Of a stretch of 64,000 nucleotides of DNA, positions 26,667 to 39,988 are shown piece after piece. Origin of the DNA: Sphingobacterium sp. BN32 (GTDB taxonomy: Bacteria; Bacteroidota; Bacteroidia; Sphingobacteriales; Sphingobacteriaceae); the NCBI RefSeq assembly GCF_030503615.1, contig NZ_CP129963.1, forward strand, positions 3,658,001-3,722,000, read 5' to 3'. The notes under the pieces were generated by a model. That model saw only the letters and a program-made list of their open reading frames with translations. It was not told the origin of the DNA and searched no databases. The position numbers and the translations under genes were made by a program. Position 1 is the first letter of the stretch. Each line of letters opens with the position of its first letter.

Positions 26667-26687
26667 CCTTAAATATATGTGATATAC

Positions 26688-27068
26688 TTAATTGTTGCAA
26701 AAGGCAATAATCTCTGAAGCGAGCTTGGTTTGAACTGCGCTTTTTATAACGTAGCTCATCGCACCTTTCTCTATGCAGTTCGCCCTCACCTCAGGACTTT
26801 CAACATCCGATACCATGATAATGGTACTTTTGGGGAATAAATGTTGAAGGATGGGAATCCCTGTGACTCCATCGATATCCGGCATCATGATGTCCAATAA
26901 AATTACATCCAAGTTCTCATGATGTTGTTGCTGATTTTCAATGCCCACTAAGGTTTCCGCTTCGAATAATATATTGAACTTGTAATCAGGAACAGAGCGC
27001 AGAATCATCTTCAGCAATTCACGATAAATAGAACTGTCGTCTATTAGAGCAACATTAATTGATTTCAT
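26688..27068 (-). CDS. Stand-alone response regulator receiver protein
   Basis: The 126-residue protein consists only of a CheY-like receiver domain. The acidic pair is Asp10-Asp11 (ALIDDSSIYRE), the phosphorylation site is Asp59 (ILLDIMMPDIDG), the switch Ser is Ser87 (MVSDVE) and the conserved Lys is Lys109 (VIKS). No output domain and no histidine kinase gene is adjacent. It could act by protein binding or as a phosphate shuttle. It is transcribed alone and has its own terminator. Confidence 0.92.
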   Translation of the reverse strand: MKSINVALIDDSSIYRELLKMILRSVPDYKFNILFEAETLVGIENQQQHHENLDVILLDIMMPDIDGVTGIPILQHLFPKSTIIMVSDVESPEVRANCIEKGAMSYVIKSAVQTKLASEIIAFCNN

Positions 27069-27254
27069 AGATACCTAGTATAAGTAGGACGGGATTTACT
27101 AATTAGAGTAGTCGGTATGGGATGATTTCTGATTTTACCGCTTATCCCGAAGCAATATACGAAAATTGTAAACAATTATCTACAAAACCAATAATTTCCT
27201 AATAATTTTCGAACTTACATTATTAAAATAAAATTGTCAAGATCGTTTAATGTT

Positions 27255-27392
27255 GTAGTAGATATTAGATATGAGATATAAGACATTAGAGTATGACGTC
27301 TACTAGACATTAGATATCAGATATAAGATATTAGAGTGTTTCTAGACATTAGATATCAGAAATAAGACATTAGAGTATTTCTGATGTCTTGA
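27255..27392 (+). repeat. Heptad arrays (three blocks)
   Basis: Three successive arrays of AGAYATT-type heptads, each ending in AGAGTATGACG or AGAGTGTTTC-like tags, are separated by partial tags such as TCTACTAGACATT. They start the 673-base non-coding stretch between the receiver gene and the 5S gene, which is filled with repeats. Confidence 0.8.
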
Positions 27393-27531
27393 ACCAGGAA
27401 AGGAAGGATATAACGATTGGATCTTGCTAATCTTGTCATCCTTCCTTTCCTGGTTCAGACAAACTTCATAGAAAAACGGTAAGTGTGCTTGATCCTGCTA
27501 ATCCTCAAATCCTTCCTTTCCTGGTTCAGAC
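27392..27531. repeat. CCTTCCTTTCCTGGTTC repeat module (three copies)
   Basis: The forward GAACCAGGAAAGGAAGGAT (27392-27410) is matched by the inverted ATCCTTCCTTTCCTGGTTC at 27438 and again at 27509, each of the latter followed by AGACAAACTT. The two reverse copies are preceded by GATCTTGCTAATC or GATCCTGCTAATCCT. A 19-bp perfect inverted repeat results. Confidence 0.75.
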
Positions 27532-27655
27532 AAACTTTCCTTTCTTCCCCGCTGCAAAAAAAACATCTAAAAATCAAAAGATCATCTTTCTCCACTAATC
27601 CTTCCCTTTCACGCAAAAACAATCCATAAAAAAAGGCGCTTAATCAGCGCCCTAC

Positions 27656-27690
27656 TCTACTATCTTATATCTCAAATCTAACAGTCTAAT
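27656..27690 (-). repeat. Heptad array (reverse, short)
   Basis: The plus strand reads CTACTATCTTATATCTCAAA and then TCTAACAGTCTAATA, the reverse complement of the AGAYATT array at 27255, about 300 bases away. Confidence 0.55.
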
Positions 27691-27694
27691 AAAC

Positions 27695-27731
27695 CAAAAA
27701 AGCCCGTCATCTTTCGATAACGAGCTTTTCG
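27695..27731 (-). terminator. rRNA operon terminator
   Basis: On the minus strand, arms AAAGCTCGTTATC and GATGACGGGCTTT around a GAAA tetraloop are followed by a T run, directly after the 5S gene. Confidence 0.85.
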
Positions 27732-27741
27732 TATAAAAATA

Positions 27742-27847
<106 letters not shown>

Positions 27848-27949
27848 GAATATCTTTTTGTTGAAGTGGCTACTAGGAGCTCACCAACATTGACATGTTA
27901 TTGGAAGAAAAGATTCAAAAAGAGAGAGGACAACAGACTATCTGCATTG

Positions 27950-30830
<2,881 letters not shown>

Positions 30831-30949
30831 GCTATCACCCCTTTTGCTAAGTGATAGGTTGCTTTCGCTTATTCTACAAGTAGAAAAAGCTTCTGTTGTC
30901 TTCTCTTGTGTCTCTTTTCTTCCAATATGTCAAAGAACTCTTTGTCTTC

Positions 30950-31035
30950 TTTAGATAATAGATGGTAGATATTAGATGGTAGACCCTAGTGCGCCATATA
31001 GGCTCTAATGTCTGTTGTCTGATGTCTCACATCTG
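30950..31035. repeat. Inverted heptad arrays inside the 16S-23S spacer
   Basis: The left part reads TTAGATAATAGATGGTAGAT and then ATTAGATGGTAGACCCTAG; the right part is CTCTAATGTCTGTTGTCTGA and on, its reverse type. The element lies between tRNA-Ala and the 23S gene, so it is part of the pre-rRNA. Confidence 0.7.
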
Positions 31036-31052
31036 TCATCTTCGATGACTTG

Positions 31053-31126
31053 TGGAGAATAACGGATTCGAACCGTTGACCCCCTGCGTGCAAGGCAGGT
31101 GCTCTAGCCAGCTGAGCTAATTCCCC
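31053..31126 (-). tRNA. tRNA-Ala (anticodon UGC)
   Basis: A 74-base cloverleaf on the minus strand: acceptor GGGGAAT pairs with ATTCTCC, the anticodon loop is within CTTGCACG (TGC), and the T loop is GGTTCGAATCC. No CCA is encoded. It is the usual second spacer tRNA of the rRNA operon. Confidence 0.95.
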
Positions 31127-31141
31127 ATCGTGTCATTATGG

Positions 31142-31215
31142 TAGTCCCGAGCAGATTTGAACTGCTGACCCCTACATTATCAGTGTAGTGCTCTAACCAA
31201 CTGAGCTACGGGACT
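31142..31215 (-). tRNA. tRNA-Ile (anticodon GAU)
   Basis: A 74-base cloverleaf on the minus strand: acceptor AGTCCCG pairs with CGGGACT, the anticodon loop is within ACTGATAA (GAT), and the T loop is AGTTCAAATCT. It lies first after the 16S gene. Confidence 0.95.
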
Positions 31216-31335
31216 AGCTTAAATTCCTCATCTTCTCAAGATACCATGCCAACTTACGCTGGGCAGGTACTTTCTTCTAATGTGTTTCTTATCTTAACGA
31301 TCAAATGTTGCGCAGACGAGCCGGAATCAGGCTCT

Positions 31336-32866
<1,531 letters not shown>

Positions 32867-33157
32867 AAAATGAAGTGTAAGATCAAGACTATTTATAATA
32901 AATAGAATTGTCTTTATTTAAATATCTGTTTCCCTGGTTCCGATCTGGTTGAATTGATTTATTAAAATCTTCTTGTTCAACTTTCGACTTGCGTCTACTC
33001 GCTGCGCTACATGATCATTATTTCTTAAAGAACTTTTCGCTTCCGCATCTCGCTTCCGCTTTTCTTATGTTGTGCGCCTTGTTTCCGTGGCGCTCAAGCT
33101 TTCAGTTTTCTAAGCTTCGAGCCTTGCGCTCTCAGCCGTTCCCCGTAGTTGGGACTG

Positions 33158-33165
33158 CAAAGGTA
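33158..33165 (-). promoter_or_regulatory. rRNA operon promoter, proximal (-7 TACCTTTG)
   Basis: The minus strand reads TACCTTTG with TTTTGG about 20 bases upstream (plus 33184-33189), a good -33/-7 pair. It lies about 290 bases before the 16S gene. The region 32867-33157 is leader RNA without a gene. Confidence 0.65.
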
Positions 33166-33317
33166 GAAGGTTTTTTTGAATCTCCAAAATTTATTTTAAA
33201 ATATTTTTTGAAGATGTTTTTTGAGGTCGATCGTAAGTGCTTTTCAGCGCTGCAGATCCTGCGCTCTCCTTCCCGATGTCATGGCCGTTTCGGCCGTCCC
33301 TCCCTTGCGGAGTGGTG

Positions 33318-33325
33318 CAAAGATA
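33318..33325 (-). promoter_or_regulatory. rRNA operon promoter, distal (-7 TATCTTTG)
   Basis: The minus strand reads TATCTTTG with CTTGG about 20 bases upstream (plus 33346-33350). The context resembles the proximal promoter, so the two look like a duplicated promoter unit 160 bases apart. Confidence 0.6.
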
Positions 33326-33580
33326 GGGACAAATAACCCATACTTCCAAGACTTGCAAACGAATATTTTTAGGCCGATGTCGTAACTCGCTAGCAATGTG
33401 AACAATAATTTATCGAAACACGATGGGAAAAGTGACGTTGCAAGCTGCTTTGGGGGATGCAAGGGGAAAATGACGGGCTTAGGGCAGAAAGAAATGAGGC
33501 TTTCTTCGAGAGAAGATGGGGTACGCGTCAGGGCAAAACTAATGCAGACCTCATGCACTCCCCTTTTATAGCCCTCCCCA

Positions 33581-33631
33581 AGCGGGTTTGATTGGGTTAT
33601 GTATTGGGTTTGCATTGGGTTTGAAAGGGGT
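33581..33631 (+). repeat. TTGGGTTTG-type repeat, G-rich
   Basis: The plus strand has five runs of three or four G spaced by 7-9 bases (GCGGGTTTGATTGGG, then TATTGGGTTTGCATTGGG and TTTGAAAGGGG). It equals the right arm of the hairpin at 56293 plus extra units. Confidence 0.75.
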
Positions 33632-33651
33632 TTAAGCTATCGAATAGTTGT

Positions 33652-33920
33652 TAGTAGTTAGTACTTAGTAGTTAGTAGTTAGTATTAAGACCTATGGCGT
33701 AATATCCGCACAATACATGATCCTGATAATCCTTTCATCCTTCCTTTCGTGTAGTAGTTAGTATTTAGTACTTAGTATTAAGACCTATGGCGTAATATCC
33801 GCTACAATACATGATCCTGTCAATCCTTTCATCCTTCCTTTCCTGGTTCAAGACAATAACGTACTACCCTTCCTTTCTTGGTTCAAAACGATACCATCCT
33901 TCCCTGGTTCAAGACAAAAC
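33652..33920 (+). repeat. Mosaic of heptad arrays and CCTTCCTTTCC modules, near-identical direct repeat
   Basis: A heptad array (GTAGTTA type) ending TTAAGACCTATGGCGTAATA, followed by ATACATGATCCTG, AATCCTTTCATCC and TTCCTTTC, occurs twice (about 33673-33748 and 33766-33842), offset by 93-94 bases and nearly identical. Two shorter CCTTCC...GGTTCAA units follow (33868 and 33896). Together with the rRNA promoters and the G-rich repeat, this fills the 1.2-kb gap without genes. Confidence 0.8.
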
Positions 33921-34061
33921 ATCCAACCGGATAACAAGAAAGCTATGTGCTATCTCTAATTCAACAAACCCCATTCCAGCTCTTAAAAAAAGTTAAATCC
34001 AAAAGCGACCGCAGCTATTCCCACCAACATCTATTATATTTAAAGTACTTACTAGCCAAAC

Positions 34062-35342
34062 ATGAATACCGACCACGACACTACTGCCACGCGTATGTTT
34101 CCGAAACAACCTATATTATTTAGGTTTTGCTTTATTTTCTTTCTATTATTTATCCTGCTGTTCAATAATCATACGTTCCTCTTTCTTACTCCGTTCGTTC
34201 CCTTGATGGGCGACGTGATGATTGGGTTCATGAAGAGTATAACCGCAGGATGGCTAGACCTCAATCAAACTGTTCCTTATTATAGGAATGGTAGCGGCGA
34301 CAGCACGGTGCATTGGCTGATCCTACTATTAATATTGCTGCTATCTATTGTAGCTTGTATAATTTGGTCGCTCATTGATCGAAAAAACAAAGCGTATCCG
34401 AAACTTTATTATTGGTTAACGGTGCTTGTGCGTTATTATGTTGGCATCACCATGTTCAACTATGGCGTAATCAAGCTCTTTCAGGGACAGTTCCCCTTCC
34501 CTACCTTATACAAGTTGACCGAGCCGCTATATCAGTATTCGCCTATGGGTTTGGCATGGGCATTCTACGGTGCGTCGCATCCTTATAATATAATGATAGG
34601 TATCGCTGAGATGTTGGGCGTATTGTTATTGTTTAGGAAGACGATGACAATTGGAGCAATCATAACCTTAGGCGTTAGTATCAACGTGATGGCGACTAAT
34701 TATTTCTATGATGTGCCCGTCAAGATGCTATCGACAGCTTTGGTCTTATTTTCTCTATATCTATTAGGTCCTAACATCCGTAAATTCTACGAACTGCTCA
34801 TTCAAGGAAAAGCTATTTCGCTCAGCCCTCCGCCGAGCCTGCAAGTTAATGCACACTGGAAGCGGATTAGCTTGAATGCCATAAAAGTAATTTTGCTCCT
34901 TGCAACCGTCGCACCTGCCGTGCAAAGTGTTATAAGGGCAGATAAGTTTATCAAGCAATTCGTACAAACGGAGAGCGATCTATATGGCGTTTACTATTTA
35001 CCACTGCGCGAATATGAGAACCGGAAGAAACTTCGGATTCCCGATGACTGGCATTTTCTAATTTTTATCAATGAGCAATCGCTGATCGTCCGCGATGCGG
35101 AGATGAAAAGTCGCACCTATCAATTGACGAGCGACAGCCTTAAGAAAGAAATCAAGATTATTGGACAGGCTGGTGAGCCCAGTCAGCATTTTCGCTATGA
35201 AAAACGTGAAACAGGCATCATGTTAAAAAACATCGAGTCAAATGACTCCATATCCATCTTTGTAAATAAGATAGATATGGAAAATATTGATTTAAAAACC
35301 CGAGGCTTGCGATGGGTCAGTGATCTGCCGTATAATAGATAG
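34062..35342 (+). CDS. DoxX-like integral membrane protein
   Basis: The 426-residue protein has about seven or eight membrane segments in its first 270 residues (for example FCFIFFLLFILLF and WLILLLILLLSIVACIIW). The core segment RYYVGITMFNYGVIKLFQGQ, with the following PFPTLYKL, resembles the DoxX/terminal-quinol-oxidase-subunit fold. A soluble C-terminal part of about 150 residues is beta-rich and probably faces the periplasm. Function is unknown. Its stop is one base from the convergent glutaryl-CoA dehydrogenase stop. No operon partner is seen. Confidence 0.8.
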   Translation: MNTDHDTTATRMFPKQPILFRFCFIFFLLFILLFNNHTFLFLTPFVPLMGDVMIGFMKSITAGWLDLNQTVPYYRNGSGDSTVHWLILLLILLLSIVACIIWSLIDRKNKAYPKLYYWLTVLVRYYVGITMFNYGVIKLFQGQFPFPTLYKLTEPLYQYSPMGLAWAFYGASHPYNIMIGIAEMLGVLLLFRKTMTIGAIITLGVSINVMATNYFYDVPVKMLSTALVLFSLYLLGPNIRKFYELLIQGKAISLSPPPSLQVNAHWKRISLNAIKVILLLATVAPAVQSVIRADKFIKQFVQTESDLYGVYYLPLREYENRKKLRIPDDWHFLIFINEQSLIVRDAEMKSRTYQLTSDSLKKEIKIIGQAGEPSQHFRYEKRETGIMLKNIESNDSISIFVNKIDMENIDLKTRGLRWVSDLPYNR

Positions 35343-35343
35343 G

Positions 35344-36501
35344 TTATTGGAAGGCGTTGATGCCAGTAATATCTTGTCCGGTAATCAATAAGTGTACATC
35401 ATGGGTACCCTCATAAGTTATCACCGACTCCAGGTTCATCATGTGTCGCATAATTGGATAGTCGCCTACGATTCCCATTGCACCGAGGACTTGGCGCGCT
35501 TCGCGTGCCACCTGCAATGCCATATGTACATTATTGCGTTTCGCCATTGAAATTTGCTGCGGACTAGCTTGATCGTTGTTCCTCAAGGTTGCCAGGCGCC
35601 AAGAAAGGAGTTGCGCCTTTGTGATCTCCGTCAGCATTTCTGCCAATTTCTTTTGTTGCAATTGGAAGGAAGCAATCGGCTTACCGAACTGTTCCCGTTC
35701 TTTAGCGTACTTCAAGGCTACCTCATAACAATCTATTGCTGCACCGATTACGCCCCAGGAGATGCCGTAGCGCGCGGAGTTTAAGCATGAAAGCGGGCCG
35801 CGCATACTTTGAACGTGCGGCAGCACATTCTCTTTCGGTATATAGACCTGATCGAAAACGAGCTCGCCCGTCTTGGAAGCACGTAAAGACCATTTATTCA
35901 AAGTTTCGGGTGTAGAAAAACCTTCCATCTTCCGCTCGACGATTACCCCACGCACCTTATCTTCCTGATCGCGCGCCCATACAACAGCTATATCGCAAAT
36001 TGGCGCATTCGTGATCCACATCTTGGAACCGTGTAGGCGGAAACCATCGCCGTCGGGCGTCAATCTTGTTTCCATACTTCCAGGGTCCGATCCGTGGTTA
36101 GGTTCGGTCAAGCCAAACGCGCCAATAAATTCACCAGCGCCTAATGCCGGAAGATATTTCTTCCGTTGTTCCTCGGATCCGAAGGAGTAGATCGGATACA
36201 TCACGAGCGATGATTGCACGGACGCTGCCGAGCGTATCGCGGAGTCGCCTGCTTCCAGTTCTTGCATGATTAGGCCATAAGCCATGTAGTCAAGCCCCGC
36301 ACCACCATATTCCTGTGGAATAAACGGGCCGAGCGCGCCGACTTCGCCGAGCTTCTTCATCAGATTGGGAATTTCCTTATGCTCCTGTGCGAAATGATCG
36401 ATTTTAGGACGTATTTCTAAGTTTACAAAGTCGCGGATCGCATCGCGAATTAAGATATGTTCTGCCGTAAGAAGGTCTTCGATTTTAAAGTAGTCAACCA
36501 T
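35344..36501 (-). CDS. Glutaryl-CoA dehydrogenase-like acyl-CoA dehydrogenase
   Basis: The 385-residue FAD enzyme has the acyl-CoA dehydrogenase layout. The GLTEPNHGSDPGSMETR motif is characteristic of glutaryl-CoA dehydrogenase, as is the substrate Arg at about Arg90 in AIRSAASVQSSLVMYPI. The catalytic base is about Glu364 in YEGTHDVH. It oxidises and decarboxylates glutaryl-CoA to crotonyl-CoA, the last dedicated step of lysine and tryptophan breakdown. The lysine-degradation genes 450 bases away on the opposite strand support this role. Confidence 0.92.
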   Translation of the reverse strand: MVDYFKIEDLLTAEHILIRDAIRDFVNLEIRPKIDHFAQEHKEIPNLMKKLGEVGALGPFIPQEYGGAGLDYMAYGLIMQELEAGDSAIRSAASVQSSLVMYPIYSFGSEEQRKKYLPALGAGEFIGAFGLTEPNHGSDPGSMETRLTPDGDGFRLHGSKMWITNAPICDIAVVWARDQEDKVRGVIVERKMEGFSTPETLNKWSLRASKTGELVFDQVYIPKENVLPHVQSMRGPLSCLNSARYGISWGVIGAAIDCYEVALKYAKEREQFGKPIASFQLQQKKLAEMLTEITKAQLLSWRLATLRNNDQASPQQISMAKRNNVHMALQVAREARQVLGAMGIVGDYPIMRHMMNLESVITYEGTHDVHLLITGQDITGINAFQ

Positions 36502-36548
36502 GATGAGATATTAGATATAAGACGTTAGATTTTAGAGTATGGCGCCTT
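36501..36548 (+). repeat. Heptad array (GAY type)
   Basis: The sequence reads GATATTA, GATATAA, GACGTTA, GATTTTA and the tag GAGTATGGCG, immediately upstream of the glutaryl-CoA dehydrogenase start (its 5' side), within the divergent gap 36502-36949. The rest of that gap is AT-rich with a TATATTTA at about 36914-36921 as a possible -7 box for the next gene. Confidence 0.75.
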
Positions 36549-36949
36549 TGATTTGTTAAATATGCGCGCACGTGTATTCGTTTCTATAAAAGGGTTATTC
36601 CTTGTGTTTTCATTATTTTTTAGCGCTGTTTATAATGGAAGTTTTGCTTATATGCGCCTCCTTTTTATTAGGCACACAGTAAAGTTAAATATAAGATGTG
36701 CTGAACGTTTCGAAAATGACTGCAATCACTAATTTTTTGACGGTTCTATGTGTTTCAGCTTGGCTTGCTGATGATTTCATGGAAGGAAATTTCGTTTTAA
36801 TCTTTATTTCAGGCACTTAGGAGTTTCTGATAAGATTGAGTTTTCTTCGGAATTGAGGGTAACAAAATTCATATAATTCGATAATTTAATGTAAATAATA
36901 AATTATATTCTCTATATTTAGTCAAATATCGAATAATATAAACCAACAT

Positions 36950-38479
36950 ATGACATCCAAAGAATTAAAAGCACTAGGAATAGAAGTAGAAAACTTGGGC
37001 ACAAGTACCGGTAGCAAGTGGTTTTCAAAGGGAGGATTGATCGCGTCATATTCGCCAACCAACGGAAAGCTGATTGCGAAGGTTCAAAGCACGAGCAAGA
37101 AGGAATATGAAAAAGTGATGCAGGAAGCAGAGAAGGCTAAACTGCAATGGCGGGATATTCCAGCGCCGAAGCGCGGCGAGATTGTTAGGCAATTGGGCGA
37201 AAAACTACGCGAAGTAAAACCGTTATTGGGTAAGCTCGTGTCGTACGAGATGGGTAAATCGTATCAGGAAGGTATGGGTGAGGTTCAGGAAATGATCGAC
37301 ATCTGTGACTTTGCCGTTGGATTATCCAGACAAATGTATGGAAACACAATTCACTCGGAGCGTCCGGGACACCGTATGTATGACCAATATCATCCGCTAG
37401 GGATCGTCGGTATCATTACGGCTTTCAATTTCCCTGTTGCTGTTTGGGCATGGAATGCGGCATTAGCATTGGTATGTGGTGATGTTGTGGTTTGGAAAGC
37501 AAGTGAGAAAACACCTCTGTGTGCGGTTGCATGTCAGAAAATCATAGCCGACATCTTGAAAGCGAATAAATTGCCGGAGGGCATTTCTTCAATCGTTACG
37601 GGCGACAAGGAAGTTGGTGAATGGATTTCTTCCGACGAGCGCATTCCTTTGGTATCCGCGACGGGTTCTACTCGCATGGGTAAGATCGTTGCGACGACCG
37701 TTGCGCAACGCCTTGGCAAATCGCTGTTAGAACTAGGCGGAAATAACGCCATCATTGTGACACCAAGCGCTGATTTGAAGATGACGATTATTGGTGCGGT
37801 ATTCGGAGCTGTAGGAACTGCAGGACAACGCTGTACCAGCACAAGACGCTTGATTATTCATGAGAGCATTTATGATAAGGTGAAAAAATCTTTAGTGGAT
37901 GCTTATAAGCAAATCAAGATTGGTGATCCACTAGATGTTAAGCATCACATGGGGCCATTAATTGATACGGATGCTGTTCAGATGTATTTGAATGCATTAG
38001 ACAAAATAAAGGAAGAGGGTGGCAAGCTATTAACGAAGGGAGAAGTATTGACAGGCAAAGGATATGAAAGCGGTTGCTACGTAACGCCGGTTATTGCGGA
38101 GGTGGAGAACCATTACGAGATCGTTCAGCATGAAACTTTCGCTCCTATCCTTTATTTAATTAAATATTCGGGCGAATTGGAGGAGGCCATTGCCTTACAA
38201 AATGGGGTAAGACAGGGGTTATCTTCGGCGATTATGACGAATAGCCTTCGCGAGTCGGAGCTTTTCTTAAGTCAGAATGGCTCAGACTGTGGTATCGCGA
38301 ATGTCAACATCGGTACTTCGGGTGCTGAAATCGGCGGAGCTTTCGGTGGAGAGAAGGAGACTGGCGGTGGACGTGAATCCGGATCGGACGCATGGAAAGT
38401 TTATATGCGCCGTCAGACCAATACCATTAACTATACGACTAACCTTCCTTTGGCACAAGGAATTAAATTTGATTTATAA
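36950..38479 (+). CDS. amaB: Aldehyde dehydrogenase family 7 (L-2-aminoadipate semialdehyde dehydrogenase)
   Basis: The 509-residue NAD-dependent enzyme matches the ALDH7/antiquitin group (VYQYHPLGIVGIITAFNFPV-type region: DQYHPLGIVGIITAFNFPVA). The catalytic residues are Glu261 in LELGGNN and Cys295 in GQRCTSTRR. It oxidises L-2-aminoadipate 6-semialdehyde (allysine) to L-2-aminoadipate. The next gene, 5 bases downstream, encodes the lysine 6-transaminase that makes its substrate, so both genes form a lysine-degradation operon. The symbol follows use in Pseudomonas and is inferred. Confidence 0.92.
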   Translation: MTSKELKALGIEVENLGTSTGSKWFSKGGLIASYSPTNGKLIAKVQSTSKKEYEKVMQEAEKAKLQWRDIPAPKRGEIVRQLGEKLREVKPLLGKLVSYEMGKSYQEGMGEVQEMIDICDFAVGLSRQMYGNTIHSERPGHRMYDQYHPLGIVGIITAFNFPVAVWAWNAALALVCGDVVVWKASEKTPLCAVACQKIIADILKANKLPEGISSIVTGDKEVGEWISSDERIPLVSATGSTRMGKIVATTVAQRLGKSLLELGGNNAIIVTPSADLKMTIIGAVFGAVGTAGQRCTSTRRLIIHESIYDKVKKSLVDAYKQIKIGDPLDVKHHMGPLIDTDAVQMYLNALDKIKEEGGKLLTKGEVLTGKGYESGCYVTPVIAEVENHYEIVQHETFAPILYLIKYSGELEEAIALQNGVRQGLSSAIMTNSLRESELFLSQNGSDCGIANVNIGTSGAEIGGAFGGEKETGGGRESGSDAWKVYMRRQTNTINYTTNLPLAQGIKFDL

Positions 38480-38484
38480 GCATT

Positions 38485-39774
38485 ATGAGAGAGACACATC
38501 AAAGATTAGCGAAACATATTCTTGCCGACGGCCTGCCAGTCGTTATCGATCTGGAGAAGTCGCACGGATCCTATATTGTGGATGTTGATGGGAACGAGTA
38601 TTTGGATATGTTCAGCATGTTTGCTTCCTCCCCTGTTGGCTACAACCATCCTCATATTGTAAAAAACGCCGATGCGCTGAAGCACGTTGCGATCAATAAG
38701 TTAGCTCTGTCGGACGTATATCCTAGAGAATATGCTGATTTCCTAGACACTTTCGAACGCGTTGGTATCCCTAAGGAGTTAAGTTATTGTTTTTTCATCG
38801 ATGGCGGCGCTTTGGCGGTCGAAAATGCGTTGAAGGCAGCATTCGATTGGAAAACAAGATTGAATTTAAGCAAAGGAATTGAGCAAGAGGCGAGCCAGGT
38901 CATCCACTTTAAGCAGGCGTTTCATGGCCGTTCCGGCTATACTTTGTCCTTAACGAATACGAAGGATCCGCGCAAGTACATGTACTTTCCGAAATTCGAT
39001 TGGCCAAGGATCAGCAACCCGAAATTGCAGTTCCCGCTGACGGAGGAATCTGTGAATGACACCATTCAAGCGGAAGAGCGAGCAATACAGGAAATTGAGG
39101 CTGCTATTGCGAAAAACCCAGCTGATATCGCTTGTTTAATCATCGAGCCTATACAGGCGGAAGGTGGAGATAACCATTTCCGCAATGCGTTTTTCCAGAA
39201 GCTGCGTGAGATATGCGATAAGAATGATATCATATTAATCTTGGATGAGGTGCAAACGGGTATCGCGATGACGGGTAAGATGTGGTGCTATGAGCACTTA
39301 GGCATTATTCCTGACGTGATTTCTTTCGGAAAGAAGACACAAGTATGTGGGATTTTGGCAAATAAAGAGAAATTTGACCGCGTGGAAAACCATGTATTCA
39401 AAGAGTCTAGCCGCATTAACTCGACTTTCGGTGGTAATTTGGTTGACATGGTTCGCTTCCGTTTGATTTTAGAAATCATCGAACAGGAGAACCTTGTAGA
39501 AAAAGCAGCGCTGTTGGGCGAATATTTGATTGAGCAATTAAACATTCTTGCAGAAAAGCATCCTAGCATTACCGCTGTTCGTGGCAAAGGATTGCTTTGT
39601 GCTTTTGATTTGCCTACCGACAAGGAGCGCGATGATTTGGTTGCCAAAGCGATGGACGAGAAGATGTTGATTTTAGGTTGTGGCGATCGTAGTATCCGCT
39701 TCAGACCGCATCTGACTGCTACGAAAGAAGATATTGACAAGGCAATTGCGATTGTTGATAAATTGGTAGACTAA
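38485..39774 (+). CDS. lat: L-lysine 6-transaminase
   Basis: The 429-residue class III PLP aminotransferase moves the epsilon-amino group of lysine to 2-oxoglutarate, giving allysine (which cyclises to piperideine-6-carboxylate). Family-typical segments are MFASSPVGYNHPHI, HFKQAFHGRSGYTLSLTNT, IEPIQAEGGDNHFR, LILDEVQTG and ISFGKKTQVCG. The PLP lysine is one of Lys283 or Lys284. It is co-transcribed with the semialdehyde dehydrogenase gene 5 bases upstream. A terminator follows. Confidence 0.95.
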   Translation: MRETHQRLAKHILADGLPVVIDLEKSHGSYIVDVDGNEYLDMFSMFASSPVGYNHPHIVKNADALKHVAINKLALSDVYPREYADFLDTFERVGIPKELSYCFFIDGGALAVENALKAAFDWKTRLNLSKGIEQEASQVIHFKQAFHGRSGYTLSLTNTKDPRKYMYFPKFDWPRISNPKLQFPLTEESVNDTIQAEERAIQEIEAAIAKNPADIACLIIEPIQAEGGDNHFRNAFFQKLREICDKNDIILILDEVQTGIAMTGKMWCYEHLGIIPDVISFGKKTQVCGILANKEKFDRVENHVFKESSRINSTFGGNLVDMVRFRLILEIIEQENLVEKAALLGEYLIEQLNILAEKHPSITAVRGKGLLCAFDLPTDKERDDLVAKAMDEKMLILGCGDRSIRFRPHLTATKEDIDKAIAIVDKLVD

Positions 39775-39824
39775 GATCATTTAGGGCAGCACCCTGCGCT
39801 AGCCTAAAATAAAAGAACCCTTTT

Positions 39825-39857
39825 AAGAGCCGTATTTATTTACGGCTCTTTTTTTTA
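39825..39857 (+). terminator. Intrinsic terminator of the lysine operon
   Basis: Arms AAGAGCCGTA and TACGGCTCTT with a TTTATT loop and a long T run. Confidence 0.85.
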
Positions 39858-39988
39858 GCACTGTCAATCCGTCATGGATTGCGAACAGAAATACGCTGCT
39901 TGATGTTATACTAAAAAAGGCAATAAATTGTTTTTCAGTGGGAAAGGGCTGCGGGACGTTTATCGGGGATGATTAGCATCATTTTTGT

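Noticed and set aside
27255..27392. CRISPR array
   Set aside because: The repeat unit is 7 bases with no unique spacers, and no cas genes are present.
32989..33615. Open frames of 115 and 123 codons upstream of the 16S gene
   Set aside because: They overlap each other on opposite strands and run through the rRNA promoters and leader; the residue composition is not protein-like.
36549..36949. Riboswitch or attenuator before the lysine degradation operon
   Set aside because: No known aptamer such as the lysine L box and no clear terminator hairpin were seen in this AT-rich gap.
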